The notes: generated by a model not told the origin, from the letters alone. Counted from the first letter of the stretch, positions 53,933-63,438 are shown. The stretch is 64,000 bases of DNA from Pseudomonas nitroreducens (GCF_024170165.1 NZ_JALJXP010000010.1:186001-250000), one strand, 5' to 3'. Translations and numbers: made by a program.

Positions 53933-54760
53933 ATGGACATGATTGCAGTCGAGACCCTCCCCGATGCGCCGATCCCGGTGATCCGCGTCGGCGACACCGA
54001 ACTGACCGAGGCGGACATCGCCAAGGAAACGCCCTTCCACCCGGCCTCATCCCTGGCTGACGCGCAACTGAGCGCGGTGCGTGCGCTGGTGGTCCGCGAA
54101 CTGCTGACGCAGCGCGCCGCCATGCTCGGGCTGACCGCCAGCAACGAGGATGAAGACCAGGCCGTGGCGACCCTGCTGGAGCGCGAACTGAACGTGCCCG
54201 AGCCGGACGAAAGCAGTTGCCAGCGCTACTTCGACACCCACCGCGAGCGCTTCTCCGAGCCGACCCGCCTGCGCGTAAGGCACATCCTGCTACCGGCCGC
54301 GCCGGAAGACGCCAAGGCCCGCGACGCGCACTACCGCCTCGGCGAGAAGCTGCTGAAGGAGCTGGCCGCGCACCCGGAACGCTTCACCGAACTGGCCCAA
54401 CGGCATTCCGCCTGCCCGTCGAAGGACGAAGGCGGCGAGCTGGGCTGGCTGACCTCCGGGCAGACGGTCGCCGAGCTGGACCAGGCCCTGCAGCGCCTGC
54501 CGGTGGGCCTGCATGACCGGCCGCTGGCGTCGCGCTACGGCTGGCACATCGTGAGCGTCGACGAACGCCAGGAGCGCAAGCCACTGCCCTACGCCCAGGT
54601 CGCCCACCGCGTGCACCACAGCCTGCGCGAGGAATCCACCCGCCACGCGCTGCGCCAGTACCTGCTGGCGCTGGAGAAGGAGTTCGGCGTCAAGGGCTTC
54701 AGCCTGGACGCCGACCCCATCGAAGGCTCGGGCAACCGGCGCAGCGATATCGGGCTCTGA
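53933..54760 (+). CDS. Parvulin-type peptidyl-prolyl isomerase of the nar operon
   Basis: The 275-residue protein has an N-terminal helical part like NifM/SurA (about 20-100) and a parvulin domain (about 113-213; LRVRHILLPAAPEDAKARDA, then RHSACPSKDEGGELGWLTSG, RYGWHIVSVDERQ). There is no signal peptide, so it is cytoplasmic. ATG 53933 has AAGGA 7 nt upstream, better than the earlier in-frame TTG at 53912. A PpiC-type gene follows narI at the same place in P. aeruginosa (PA3871), so it probably assists folding of nitrate reductase. No moaA follows, unlike P. aeruginosa. Confidence 0.9.
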   Translation: MDMIAVETLPDAPIPVIRVGDTELTEADIAKETPFHPASSLADAQLSAVRALVVRELLTQRAAMLGLTASNEDEDQAVATLLERELNVPEPDESSCQRYFDTHRERFSEPTRLRVRHILLPAAPEDAKARDAHYRLGEKLLKELAAHPERFTELAQRHSACPSKDEGGELGWLTSGQTVAELDQALQRLPVGLHDRPLASRYGWHIVSVDERQERKPLPYAQVAHRVHHSLREESTRHALRQYLLALEKEFGVKGFSLDADPIEGSGNRRSDIGL

Positions 54761-54766
54761 CGCGGC

Positions 54767-55030
54767 TCAGGAGCGCTCGCGGCGTACCGTGGAGAGGAAA
54801 CTGGTGGGGATCGACATCAACAGGATGTAGGCCGACACCGCCAGCATCAGGCCGCCGCTGCCCAGCAGCAGGTAGCGACGCTCCTTCACCACGGTCACGT
54901 CCAGGCCGCCGGAGAAGAGAATCCAGCCCAGCCCCGCCAGCGCAACGGTGAACAGGATGGCGATCAGGTAACTGGCCGCGACGATCAGCATCCAGAGCGG
55001 GTTCCAGCGCCTGCGCGGCGGCTTTTCCAT
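54767..55030 (-). CDS. Small membrane protein, unknown function
   Basis: An 87-residue protein with a basic N-terminus and two TM segments (about 12-37 and 48-72), ending in an Arg-rich tail. ATG 55030 was chosen because GGAGG lies 8 nt upstream; an alternative ATG at 55054 has a weaker site. It is convergent with the parvulin gene (6-bp gap) and divergent from a GGDEF gene. No family recognised. Confidence 0.65.
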   Translation of the reverse strand: MEKPPRRRWNPLWMLIVAASYLIAILFTVALAGLGWILFSGGLDVTVVKERRYLLLGSGGLMLAVSAYILLMSIPTSFLSTVRRERS

Positions 55031-55247
55031 GGCTTCGGGCCTCCAGCCCCACATCGAACACTCACTAATCGGCGCAGTCTGATGGCCACTGGCCGCTTTC
55101 GCAATGCGACGAAAGCGCAGGACGTGCTGTCCAGGCGCGACGGAACTGGCGCAAACCCGACCGGAAGAGGCAGTTTGGCATACCGAAAAACCGGCAAGGG
55201 CGCTTACAATCACGGTTTTTGCCGACAGTGCAGTACGGTTTTCCAAA

Positions 55248-56429
55248 ATGGCGCTCGATCCACCCACCATGTTGACCATCACGGTCGCCCTCGCCGCGGC
55301 CGCAGCGCTGTACCTGGCCATCGAATGGGGCAGCGTGCGCGAACGCTCGCTGCTCTACTGGAGCGCCGGCTTTGCCACCATCACCATCGGATCCACCCTC
55401 GCCCTGTTGCGCATGAGCGGCTACCTGCTGGTAGGCATCTGGTTCGCCAACGGCCTGCTGGTGCTGGCGCACTGGTTCTTTCTCTACGGGGTGGCGAAAT
55501 TCACCGAGGCGCGGCTGTCGCGGGGCTGGCTGCTGGTGCCGATCACCTGGGCGGCACTGCTGGCCTTGCCCGACGGCGGCCCGCTGTGGTCCAAGCTCAT
55601 GCTCCTGGCCAACTCCTGGCTGGTCGCCCTGCTCTCTCTGCGCGCCAGCTACCTGCTGCGGCCCCACGGCAAATCCCTGAGCGTGGGCGCGGTGCAGCTG
55701 CGCTACGTCATGCTGGTGCACGGCGCCTTCTACCTGGCCAAGGGTGCCACGGTGATCATCCCCGGCACGCTGATCGACCTGGCGGCCTTCCGCGGCGAGA
55801 TCATCCAGATTTCCCTGGTCGAGGGCGCCATGGCGATTATGCTGATCGCCCTGTCGATGACCGGCACCGAGCGCTACCGCCGCGAGAAGCGCATCGCCCG
55901 CCTCGCCGCGCGCGATCCGCTGACCGCCCTGTACAACCGCCGTGCCCTGGAAGTCCGCGCGCCGCGCGTGTTCGAGGACATTTCCGCGGAGCGCCCCGGC
56001 GCGCTGCTGCTGATCGACATCGACAACTTCAAGCAGGTCAACGACCTGCACGGCCATACCGCCGGCGACCGCCTGCTGGTGGCGCTCAGCGAGATGATCC
56101 GCGCGGCGCTGCCGGAGCGAGCCGTGGCGGCGCGCCTGGGCGGTGACGAGTTCGTCATCCTGCTGAGCAACGTTGGCGGCGGGCAGGTGCTGGAGCTGGC
56201 CGGCAAGCTGCGCGAGCAGTTCCAGAGCACCGCCACGCAGAACTTCGCCACGCCCCAGGCAGTGACCCTGAGCATCGGCGCCAGCCTGTTCGACCAGCCG
56301 CCGGCGAGCCTCGCCGCGCTGATCGAGCAAGGCGACGCCGCGCTCTACGAGTCCAAGCGCGGCGGCCGCGACAGCATTCGCCTGATGGATCGCACGGTGG
56401 CCGGGGGTGATCCGCTGCGGTTGGGGTGA
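55248..56429 (+). CDS. Membrane diguanylate cyclase (GGDEF)
   Basis: The 393-residue protein has an N-terminal membrane sensor of about six or seven TM segments (about 8-210) and a C-terminal GGDEF domain (about 222-388) that makes cyclic di-GMP from GTP. The active loop RLGGDEFVILL is intact (GGDEF at 298-302), and substrate-site segments RDPLTALYNRRALE and LLIDIDNFKQVNDLHGH are complete. The inhibitory I-site RxxD, five residues before GGDEF, is missing (PERA instead), so product inhibition is unlikely. ATG 55248 was chosen because the codons upstream lack conservation; ATG 55269 is possible. It is monocistronic, ending at a shared terminator. Confidence 0.9.
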   Translation: MALDPPTMLTITVALAAAAALYLAIEWGSVRERSLLYWSAGFATITIGSTLALLRMSGYLLVGIWFANGLLVLAHWFFLYGVAKFTEARLSRGWLLVPITWAALLALPDGGPLWSKLMLLANSWLVALLSLRASYLLRPHGKSLSVGAVQLRYVMLVHGAFYLAKGATVIIPGTLIDLAAFRGEIIQISLVEGAMAIMLIALSMTGTERYRREKRIARLAARDPLTALYNRRALEVRAPRVFEDISAERPGALLLIDIDNFKQVNDLHGHTAGDRLLVALSEMIRAALPERAVAARLGGDEFVILLSNVGGGQVLELAGKLREQFQSTATQNFATPQAVTLSIGASLFDQPPASLAALIEQGDAALYESKRGGRDSIRLMDRTVAGGDPLRLG

Positions 56430-56460
56430 TGGCCAAGGCCGAGGATTCTTCACGCAAGAA

Positions 56461-56496
56461 AGAACGCCGCAGCTCCTGATGGAGCGGCGGCGTTCT
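56461..56496. terminator. Bidirectional terminator between the GGDEF and agmatine-deiminase-family genes
   Basis: AGAACGCCGC pairs with GCGGCGTTCT, and inside it GCTCC pairs with GGAGC around TGAT, with one A/G mismatch. The convergent genes end on either side. Confidence 0.85.
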
Positions 56497-56510
56497 TACT
56501 GGGGCGAACT

Positions 56511-57626
56511 TCAGGCGCGGCGCGCCGGCGCTGCGTACTGCGGCATGGTGATGCAACCGATATTGCCGCCCCCCAGGAGGATTTCCCGCGAGTTGTCGAT
56601 GCCGATCACCCGCTTGTCCGGGAACAGCTCGGCCAGCACGCCCTGGGCGATGCAGTCGTTGGGATCGTTGAAGAACGGCATCACGACGGCCGAGTTGCCG
56701 GTGTAGAAGTTGATGTAGGAAGCGCAGATCTTCGTGCCTTCCTGGCGGTCGAAGCTGCCGTCCACCTGGTCCAGACCCTCGGCTTCGGCGGCGGTCCACT
56801 CCAATACCTGCGGCTGTGGCAGCTTGTGCACCGCAAGAGCATTGCCACGGGCGTCACGGGCGCTGCGCAGCACGTCGTAGGCCTCCTGGTAGATTTCCCA
56901 CTGCGGGTCGCTGCGATCGTCCGTCCACTGCATCACCACCACGCCCGGCCGCACGAAGCAGGCCAGATCGTCGACGTGGCCGTCGGTTTCGTCGAACTTG
57001 CACCCGCGCGGCAGCCAGATCACGTGCTCGGCGCCCAGGTAGTCGCAGAGCCGGCGGGTGACCTCTTCCTTGCCCAGGTGGGCATTGCGGTTGCGATTGA
57101 GCAGGCACTGCTCGGTGGTCAGCAGGGTGCCCTGGCCGTCGCTGCGGATGCTGCCCATCTCGGCGATGATCGACGCGCGATAGCGGTCGAAGCCTTCGAT
57201 CTCGAGGATCTTCTGCGCGATCTGGTCGTCCTTGTCCCAAGGATAGTAGAGGCCGCCATCGAGGCCGCCGTAGGCGTTGAACTGGAAGTCCACGCCGCGC
57301 ATTTCGCCCGTCTCGTCGTTGACCAGGAAGGCCGGGCCGCTGTCGCGGAACCAGGTGTCGTTGCAGGTCATCTCCACAACGCGCACGTGCTCGGGCAGCA
57401 TGCGCCGGGCGTTGGCGTACTGCGCGGCAGAGGCGCAGACGGTCACCGGCTCGCTGCTGGCGATGGCACTGACCACCTCGACCCAGATCTTCTGCGCCGG
57501 CTTGCCGCCGTTACGCCAGACGTCCGTGCGCTCCGGCCAGCCGAGCCAGCAGCGGGCCTTGGGTTCGAATTCACCGGGAAGGCGGAAGCCATCGGCCTTG
57601 GGCAGGGTCGAGTGAGTGCGGGACAT
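56511..57626 (-). CDS. Agmatine deiminase family enzyme (AguA paralogue)
   Basis: The 371-residue protein belongs to the PAD_porph family; AguA converts agmatine to N-carbamoylputrescine and ammonia. The nucleophile Cys358 and the FDETDGHVDD motif are present, and length is standard. However, three active-site stretches differ from typical AguA as I recall it: EMGSIRSDGQG instead of EGGSIHVDGEG, GNIGC instead of GNIHC, and HVDD instead of HVDN. The substrate may therefore not be agmatine. ATG 57626 starts the frame. No aguB lies next to it; a LysR regulator follows upstream on the same strand. Family is certain, activity is open. Confidence 0.85.
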   Translation of the reverse strand: MSRTHSTLPKADGFRLPGEFEPKARCWLGWPERTDVWRNGGKPAQKIWVEVVSAIASSEPVTVCASAAQYANARRMLPEHVRVVEMTCNDTWFRDSGPAFLVNDETGEMRGVDFQFNAYGGLDGGLYYPWDKDDQIAQKILEIEGFDRYRASIIAEMGSIRSDGQGTLLTTEQCLLNRNRNAHLGKEEVTRRLCDYLGAEHVIWLPRGCKFDETDGHVDDLACFVRPGVVVMQWTDDRSDPQWEIYQEAYDVLRSARDARGNALAVHKLPQPQVLEWTAAEAEGLDQVDGSFDRQEGTKICASYINFYTGNSAVVMPFFNDPNDCIAQGVLAELFPDKRVIGIDNSREILLGGGNIGCITMPQYAAPARRA

Positions 57627-57787
57627 CGGCGGTACTCCGGAATCAGGGGCTGGGATGCCTCAAGGTTGCCGGCTAGCCGCGAAGAGAACCATTGATGAAT
57701 TTCGCGGATTAGCTGAATTCAATTCATCGAAAATCCACAAAAAGATGAGCCCCACCAACACCACCGACCTTACCGGCAAACCTCGCC

Positions 57788-57870
57788 GTAGGATGGGTGG
57801 AGCCTGCGACACCCATGCTGCCTGGGCTTCACGGCGCATCGATGGGTATCGCTGCGCTCCACGCCATCCT
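57788..57870. repeat. Imperfect inverted repeat of the Pseudomonas GGATGGGT type
   Basis: The left arm (from GTAGGATGGGTGGAGC, 57788-57815) is largely complementary to the right arm (ATGGGTATCGCTGCGCTCCACGCCATCC, about 57842-57870), with a 25-bp middle. Sequences of this sort recur between genes in many Pseudomonas genomes. It lies in the 301-bp gap between the agmatine-deiminase-family gene and the LysR gene; the rest of the gap shows nothing. Confidence 0.65.
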
Positions 57871-57927
57871 GCCTGGCGTTCATCCTGCGAGACTCAGGTT
57901 AAGCCAGCAGAAAAGCCCGTGCCGGAC

Positions 57928-58815
57928 TCACATGTCATTGAGCTGGTCGGTCATCCATTCGATGAAATCCGCCACCGCCGGCTTCTCCAGGCGCAGGCGC
58001 TCGCAGACCAGGGCGTACTGCCCCAGCGAGGTGATCTGCGCGGCGAACGGGCGCACCAGGCGGCCGCTGGCCAGGTCTTCGGCGCTGGTGAGGTTGTCGC
58101 CGATGGCCACGCCCTGCCCGCGCACCGCCGCCTCCATGGTCAGACCGGCGTGGCCGAGGTAGACGTGGCGGCTGGGGCGGATATCGCTGGCGTGGGTGGT
58201 CAGCCAGGCGGTCCAGGACTTGCCGTCCTGGTCGTCGTGCAGCAGGCAGTGGCGCGCCAGGTCTCGCGGGTGCTTGAGCGGCGACTGGTTGAACAGGCCG
58301 GGGCTGCACACCGGGAAGAACTGCAGGGTCGGCAACGGCCGCACGAAGTAGCTGCTGGCGTCCGCCGGGCCGGTGCCGTAGGTGATCGCCAGGTCGATCT
58401 CGGCGGCCGGCCCCGGCGCCTCCAGCGGCTGCTCATGCAGGTGCAGGATGATCTCCGGATAACGCTCGGCGAAGTTCGCCAGCCGGCCCACCAGCCACTT
58501 CTGCGCCAGCTCCACCGTCACCGCGATGTGCAGCTGCGCCTGGGAGCCGGGGTCACGCAGCTCGTCACACGCCGTGCCGATCAGCTCGAAGGCCTGTTGC
58601 AGGCTGCGCAACAGGCGCCGCGCCTGGGGAGTGGGCTGCACCTGGCGGCCCTGGCGCTCGAACAACGTCGCCCCGAGCTGTTCTTCGAGCTGGCGAATCT
58701 GGTGGCTGACCGCGCTGTCGGTGACGCACAGCTCGGCGGCGGCGCGGCCGAAGTGCGCATGGCGGGCGGCGGATTCGAAGGTGCGCAGGGCGGTCAGCGA
58801 TGGCAGGCGGCGCAT
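57928..58815 (-). CDS. LysR family regulator, GcvA-like
   Basis: The 295-residue protein has the GcvA-type N-terminus MRRLPSLTALRTFESAARH, an HTH (about 20-60; AAAELCVTDSAVSHQIRQLE) and an effector domain from about residue 92. ATG 58815 was chosen for this motif, since the frame upstream is not conserved. It lies upstream of the agmatine-deiminase-family gene on the same strand, separated by 301 bp that include a repeat, and divergent from a FadL-type porin gene. Its target could be either; neither is shown by the sequence. Confidence 0.9.
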   Translation of the reverse strand: MRRLPSLTALRTFESAARHAHFGRAAAELCVTDSAVSHQIRQLEEQLGATLFERQGRQVQPTPQARRLLRSLQQAFELIGTACDELRDPGSQAQLHIAVTVELAQKWLVGRLANFAERYPEIILHLHEQPLEAPGPAAEIDLAITYGTGPADASSYFVRPLPTLQFFPVCSPGLFNQSPLKHPRDLARHCLLHDDQDGKSWTAWLTTHASDIRPSRHVYLGHAGLTMEAAVRGQGVAIGDNLTSAEDLASGRLVRPFAAQITSLGQYALVCERLRLEKPAVADFIEWMTDQLNDM

Positions 58816-59228
58816 GGCGGCAAGTCTTTTCCGGGAATGGCGGCGGGCATGCTGACCGAGGCGGCGCACTCGGCGCAAGGCGGGTGAAGCGGGCGATGCA
58901 CAGATTGGCCGCGTCACTCATTTCGCGACAACCGCTGCACCTGCGGAGACCGCCTCGCTTCACGGCACAGCAACCGTTCGGCCACGGGTAACCCGGCGAA
59001 CCGGCGACGGGACACTCTTTATGCCCACCCTGGTGTCGTGTGAAGCACATTGATCGCCTCTTGAAGCAAAAACCCGTTTGCATATCCCGTATCGCTATCT
59101 AGGCTCTTTCTCACACCCGGCTCGCGCACGAGCCTCGGGCTTGTCGTCTCCAGCACGCATTCGGAGCGAGTGCCTTTCACGGGCCAGCATGCCGTGAAAG
59201 CCAGTCATGGATCAGCAGGGGATGCTCG
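58816..59228. other. Divergent intergenic region upstream of the FadL-type gene
   Basis: This 413-bp stretch has no gene. CTTTCACGG / CCGTGAAAG form a 9-bp hairpin (59174-59200) with a 9-nt loop, 29 bp before the FadL-type start codon, so it would lie in the mRNA leader. AT-rich DNA around 59060-59110 is the likely promoter area. Confidence 0.5.
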
Positions 59229-60530
59229 ATGACACGAGACAGCAACGGCGCCGGACGGGCCATCAGCGCAGGCATTGCGACGTCACTTTGTATTCTGTTC
59301 TGCGGCCCTGCCGCTGCCGGCGGAATCATGATCTACGAGGCCGGGCAGGAAGGCATGGGCCTGGCCAACGCCGGCGCCGCCGCCCTGGCTACCGACCCCA
59401 GCGTGCTGATGAGCAACCCGGCCGGCATCGCGAAGCTCAAGGGCACGCAGATCAGTGCCAACGCCCAGGTCATTCTCGGCGACCTGCGCTTCTCGCGTGA
59501 CGACAACAACCAGTTCGACGGCAACGAAGGCGGCAACGCCCTGGAGTGGCTGCCCGGCGCCAGTTTCTTCGTCAGCCACCAGGTCGACGACCGCTCGGCC
59601 ATCGGCTTCGGCATGTACGGCAACTTCGGCCTGGCGCTGAACTACGACGACGACTGGGCCGGCCGCTACTTCAGCCAGGAAACCGCGATCATCGGCGTGT
59701 CGTTCCAGCCGACCATCGCGCACAAGTTCACCGATGACCTCACCGTCGGCATTGGCCCGCGCATCGTCTACGGCTACTACCGCACCGAGATGGCGATCAA
59801 CAACAACCTGCTGGGCCTGCGCGACAACCCCGACGGCCAGCTGGAATACAAGGACACTGACGTCGGCGTCGGCGTCAACCTCGGCCTGCTCTATGACCTC
59901 AGCGAACGCACGCAGATCGGCCTCGCCTACACCAGCAAGGTCAAGCTGGAGTTCGAGGACAGCCCGCACGTCAGCAAGATCAGCAACCCGATCATCAATG
60001 CCGCGCTCAACCGTCTCGACGTGAGCTCTCTGGAGCTGGACGTGAACATCCCGCAGACGGCGACCCTGAGCATCGCCCACCAGTTGGACCCGCAGTGGAA
60101 GCTGCTGGGTAGCCTGGGCTGGCAGGACTGGAGCGAGTTCGGCGAGATCGGTGTGGACGTCGACGCCAACGCCGGCGGCGTGGATCGCACCGTCGACCGC
60201 AAGTACAAGGACACCTGGCACGCCTCCGTCGGCACCCAGTACCAGGCCACCCCGCAATGGCGCTGGAGCGTCGGCCTGGGCTACGACAGCTCGGCGGTGG
60301 ACGACAAGGACCGCACCGTGGACAACCCCATGGCCGAAACCTGGCGCGTGGCGACGGGGGTGAACTACCAGGTCGAGGAAGGCCTGGACCTGCACCTGGC
60401 CTATACCCTCGTCTGGCTCGGCAACATGGACGTCGAGCAGACCAAATCGCGCTCCGGCGAAACCTTATCCGGCACCTACAAGAATGCTGCCCTGCACATC
60501 ATCGGCGGCGGTGCGACCTGGCGATTCTGA
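59229..60530 (+). CDS. OmpP1/FadL family outer membrane porin
   Basis: The 433-residue protein has a signal peptide (about 1-31) and the FadL-type 14-strand barrel. N-terminal hatch sequence GLANAGAAALATDPSVLMSN and the NPAG motif are present, and the last residue is Phe (ATWRF), as in outer-membrane barrels. The family brings long-chain fatty acids, alcohols and other hydrophobic compounds across the outer membrane. It precedes a DUF3313 lipoprotein gene (67 bp) and an SdsA-type sulfatase gene on the same strand, so a role in uptake of alkyl sulfates or the released alcohols is plausible but inferred. Confidence 0.92.
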   Translation: MTRDSNGAGRAISAGIATSLCILFCGPAAAGGIMIYEAGQEGMGLANAGAAALATDPSVLMSNPAGIAKLKGTQISANAQVILGDLRFSRDDNNQFDGNEGGNALEWLPGASFFVSHQVDDRSAIGFGMYGNFGLALNYDDDWAGRYFSQETAIIGVSFQPTIAHKFTDDLTVGIGPRIVYGYYRTEMAINNNLLGLRDNPDGQLEYKDTDVGVGVNLGLLYDLSERTQIGLAYTSKVKLEFEDSPHVSKISNPIINAALNRLDVSSLELDVNIPQTATLSIAHQLDPQWKLLGSLGWQDWSEFGEIGVDVDANAGGVDRTVDRKYKDTWHASVGTQYQATPQWRWSVGLGYDSSAVDDKDRTVDNPMAETWRVATGVNYQVEEGLDLHLAYTLVWLGNMDVEQTKSRSGETLSGTYKNAALHIIGGGATWRF

Positions 60531-60597
60531 CTGTTTTTTCAGCAACCACGCGACGACAAGAGCGCGCCCGACTGCAACATCCACAAGGAGCAATACC

Positions 60598-61263
60598 ATG
60601 CAAGTCAAACTCCTGGCCCTGTGCCTGGCTTCACTGACGTTCGCCGGCTGCGCCAGTAAATACGTGGAGCCGGAGAACTACTCCGGATTCCTCAAGGACT
60701 ACAGCGTCCTCAAGGAAGAAAAATCACCTTCCGGCGCGCCGGTGATGCGCTGGATCAAACCCGGCATCGACGTCAGCCAGTTCACCAGCGTCTATGTCGA
60801 GCCGAGCCAGCTCTACCCCAAGCCGCAGCCCAGCGAGAAGATCCCGCAGACCACCCTGGACGGCATCACCAAGTACTATGACCAGTCGCTGCAGACCCAA
60901 TTCGCCAAGGTCCTGCCGCTGGCCAGCGGACCCGGCGCGGGCGTGCTGATCGTGCGCCCGGCGATCACCGCCGTCAGCGCCTCGACCAAGGGCCTGCAAC
61001 CCTACGAGGTGATCCCCATCGCCCTGATCGCCGCCGGCGTCAGCACCGCCACCGGCATCCGCGACCAGGACACCAGCATCGCCACCGAAGCGGCCTTCCT
61101 CGATGGCAGCGACGGCAAGGTGGTCGCCGAAGTCGTGCGCAAGGGCGCCGGCACCGAGCTGGAGAACTCCTCCCAGGTCATGAGCGCCAACGACGCCAAG
61201 GCCGTGCTCGATGGCTGGGCGCGGGACATGGTCAAGTCCTACGAACAGCTCAAGCACAAGTGA
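60598..61263 (+). CDS. DUF3313 lipoprotein
   Basis: The 221-residue protein has a lipoprotein signal with lipobox (LTFAGCAS, Cys about 19) and the DUF3313 pattern (DYSVLKEE, RWIKPGIDVSQFTSVYVEP, later ATEAAFLDGSDGKVV). ATG 60598 follows AAGGAG. The function of DUF3313 is not known. It lies between the FadL-type porin and the alkyl sulfatase, with its own terminator after it, so it probably belongs to the porin transcript. Confidence 0.9.
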   Translation: MQVKLLALCLASLTFAGCASKYVEPENYSGFLKDYSVLKEEKSPSGAPVMRWIKPGIDVSQFTSVYVEPSQLYPKPQPSEKIPQTTLDGITKYYDQSLQTQFAKVLPLASGPGAGVLIVRPAITAVSASTKGLQPYEVIPIALIAAGVSTATGIRDQDTSIATEAAFLDGSDGKVVAEVVRKGAGTELENSSQVMSANDAKAVLDGWARDMVKSYEQLKHK

Positions 61264-61269
61264 TCCCGG

Positions 61270-61297
61270 GCGTGGCCTGCCGGTCGGCAGGCCACGC
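61270..61297 (+). terminator. Terminator after the DUF3313 lipoprotein gene
   Basis: Perfect 12-bp stem GCGTGGCCTGCC / GGCAGGCCACGC with a GGTC loop, 6 bp after the stop. No strong T-tract follows, so it may be partial. Confidence 0.65.
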
Positions 61298-61401
61298 ATC
61301 ACCGGCCCCGACGCCCCACCTCATGCCGTGAGGAATCCATCGAAAAACAACGCTGGCAGTTGCCGCGCAGGTACAGCGCATTCCGCAAGAAGGAGCTTGA
61401 A

Positions 61402-63423
61402 ATGAAAGCGATCGACCGTCACTCGAGTCCGCTTGGGCATTCGCCAGCCGGCAGCATCTGGAAGTTCAGCGCCTCGTTCGCCCTCGCCGCCGCCATCTCC
61501 ATGACCACCCAGGCCTGGGCCGCCGAGTCGCCCAAACCCGCCACCGAGGCCACCAAGACCGCCAACGACGCCCTGCTCAAGGAGCTGCCGTTCGACGACA
61601 AGACCTCGTTCGAACTGGCCCACAAGGGCTTCATCGCCCCGCTGCCGTCCGAGCCGATCAAGGGCGAGAAAGGCAACCTGATCTGGGACCCGGCCAAGTA
61701 CAACTTCATCAAGGAAGGTGAAGCGGCGCCGGCCTCGACCAACCCGAGCCTGTGGCGGCAATCGCAGCTGATCAATATCTCCGGTCTGTTCGAGGTCACC
61801 AAGGGCCTCTACCAGGTGCGCAACTACGACCTGTCGAACATGACCATCGTCGAGGGCAAGACCGGCATCACCATCTTCGACCCGCTGATCTCCGAGGAAA
61901 CCGCCCGCGCGGCGCTGGAGCTGTACTACCAGCACCGGCCGAAGAAACCGGTGGTAGCGGTGATCTACACCCACAGCCACGTCGACCACTACGGCGGCGT
62001 GAAAGGCGTGGTGAAAGAGGAAGACGTGAAGTCGGGCAAGGTGAAGATCTACGCACCCAAGGGCTTCCTCGAACACGCCGTGGCCGAGAACGTGATGGCC
62101 GGCACCGCCATGAGCCGCCGCGCCAGCTACATGTACGGCAACCTGCTGCCGCCCACTGACACCGGCCAGCTCGGCGCCGGCCTGGGCACCACCACCTCCG
62201 CCGGTACCGTGACGCTGATCCCGCCGACCGACATCATCTCCCAGACCGGCGAGAAGCATGTCATCGACGGCCTGCACTACGAGTTCCTCTACGCGCCGGG
62301 CAGCGAGGCGCCGGCCGAGATGATGTACTACATCAAGGAACTCAAGGCGCTGAACACCGCCGAGGACTCCACCCACACCCTGCACAACACCTACTCGCTG
62401 CGCGGCGCGAAGATTCGCGAACCGCTGCCCTGGTCCAAGTACCTCAACCAGGCGCTGAAGATGTGGGGCGACGACGTGCAGGTGATGTACGCCATGCACC
62501 ACTGGCCGGTCTGGGGCAACAAGGAAGTCAACGAGCACATCGGCCTGCAGCGCGACATGTACCGCTACATCAACGACGAAACCCTGCGCCTGGCCAACAA
62601 GGGCCTGACCATGACCGAGATCGCCGAGCAGGTGAAACTGCCCAAGGCGATCGCCACCAAGTTCTCCAACCGTGGCTACTACGGCTCGCTGAACCACAAC
62701 GTGAAGGCGACCTACGTGCTCTACCTGGGCTGGTTCAACGGCAACCCGGCAACCCTGCACGAGCTGCCGCCGGATGAAGAAGGCAAGCGCTACGTCGACA
62801 TGATGGGCGGCGCCGACGCGGTGCTGAAGAAGGCCAAGGAGTACTACGACAAGGGCGACTACCGCTGGGTGGCCGAGGTGGTCAACCACGTGGTCTTCGC
62901 CGACCCGAACAACCAGGCGGCAAAGAACCTGCAGGCCGACGCCCTGGAGCAGATGGGCTACCAGGCCGAGAGCGGGCCGTGGCGCAACTTCTACCTGACC
63001 GGTGCGCAGGAACTGCGCAACGGCGTGCAGAAGCTGCCGACGCCTGACACCGCCAGCCCCGACACCGTCAAGGCGATGGACCTCGACCTGTTCTTCGACT
63101 ACCTGGCCATGCGCCTGAAAGGCCCGGAAGTCGAGGACAAGAAGATCACCCTGAACTTCGACTTCACCGACCTCAAGCAGAAGTACCTGCTGCAGATGGA
63201 AAACGGTGTGCTCAACCACACCGAGGGCATGCAGGCCAAGGATGCCGACGCCACCATCAGCCTGACCCGCGACACCCTCAACAAGCTGATGCTCAAGCAG
63301 GCGACGCTGAAGGACGCCGTGACCAAGGGCGATATCAAGGTCAACGGCGACCAGGCCAAGCTCGAAGAACTCATGAGCTACATGGACAACTTCGACTTCT
63401 GGTTCAACATCGTCACGCCCTGA
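61402..63423 (+). CDS. SdsA-type alkyl sulfatase (metallo-beta-lactamase fold)
   Basis: The 673-residue exported enzyme cleaves alkyl sulfates such as SDS to an alcohol and sulfate using two zinc ions. It has a signal peptide (cleavage near AWAA, about 41), the zinc motif THSHVDH at 190-196, a helical dimerisation domain, and a C-terminal SCP2-like domain (about 550-673) that binds the alkyl chain. Length is near SdsA1 of P. aeruginosa (658). ATG 61402 has AAGGAG 6 nt upstream. It sits downstream of the porin and lipoprotein, and upstream of an AraC regulator that may control it. Confidence 0.92.
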   Translation: MKAIDRHSSPLGHSPAGSIWKFSASFALAAAISMTTQAWAAESPKPATEATKTANDALLKELPFDDKTSFELAHKGFIAPLPSEPIKGEKGNLIWDPAKYNFIKEGEAAPASTNPSLWRQSQLINISGLFEVTKGLYQVRNYDLSNMTIVEGKTGITIFDPLISEETARAALELYYQHRPKKPVVAVIYTHSHVDHYGGVKGVVKEEDVKSGKVKIYAPKGFLEHAVAENVMAGTAMSRRASYMYGNLLPPTDTGQLGAGLGTTTSAGTVTLIPPTDIISQTGEKHVIDGLHYEFLYAPGSEAPAEMMYYIKELKALNTAEDSTHTLHNTYSLRGAKIREPLPWSKYLNQALKMWGDDVQVMYAMHHWPVWGNKEVNEHIGLQRDMYRYINDETLRLANKGLTMTEIAEQVKLPKAIATKFSNRGYYGSLNHNVKATYVLYLGWFNGNPATLHELPPDEEGKRYVDMMGGADAVLKKAKEYYDKGDYRWVAEVVNHVVFADPNNQAAKNLQADALEQMGYQAESGPWRNFYLTGAQELRNGVQKLPTPDTASPDTVKAMDLDLFFDYLAMRLKGPEVEDKKITLNFDFTDLKQKYLLQMENGVLNHTEGMQAKDADATISLTRDTLNKLMLKQATLKDAVTKGDIKVNGDQAKLEELMSYMDNFDFWFNIVTP

Positions 63424-63438
63424 CCGGGCCGCAACAGC

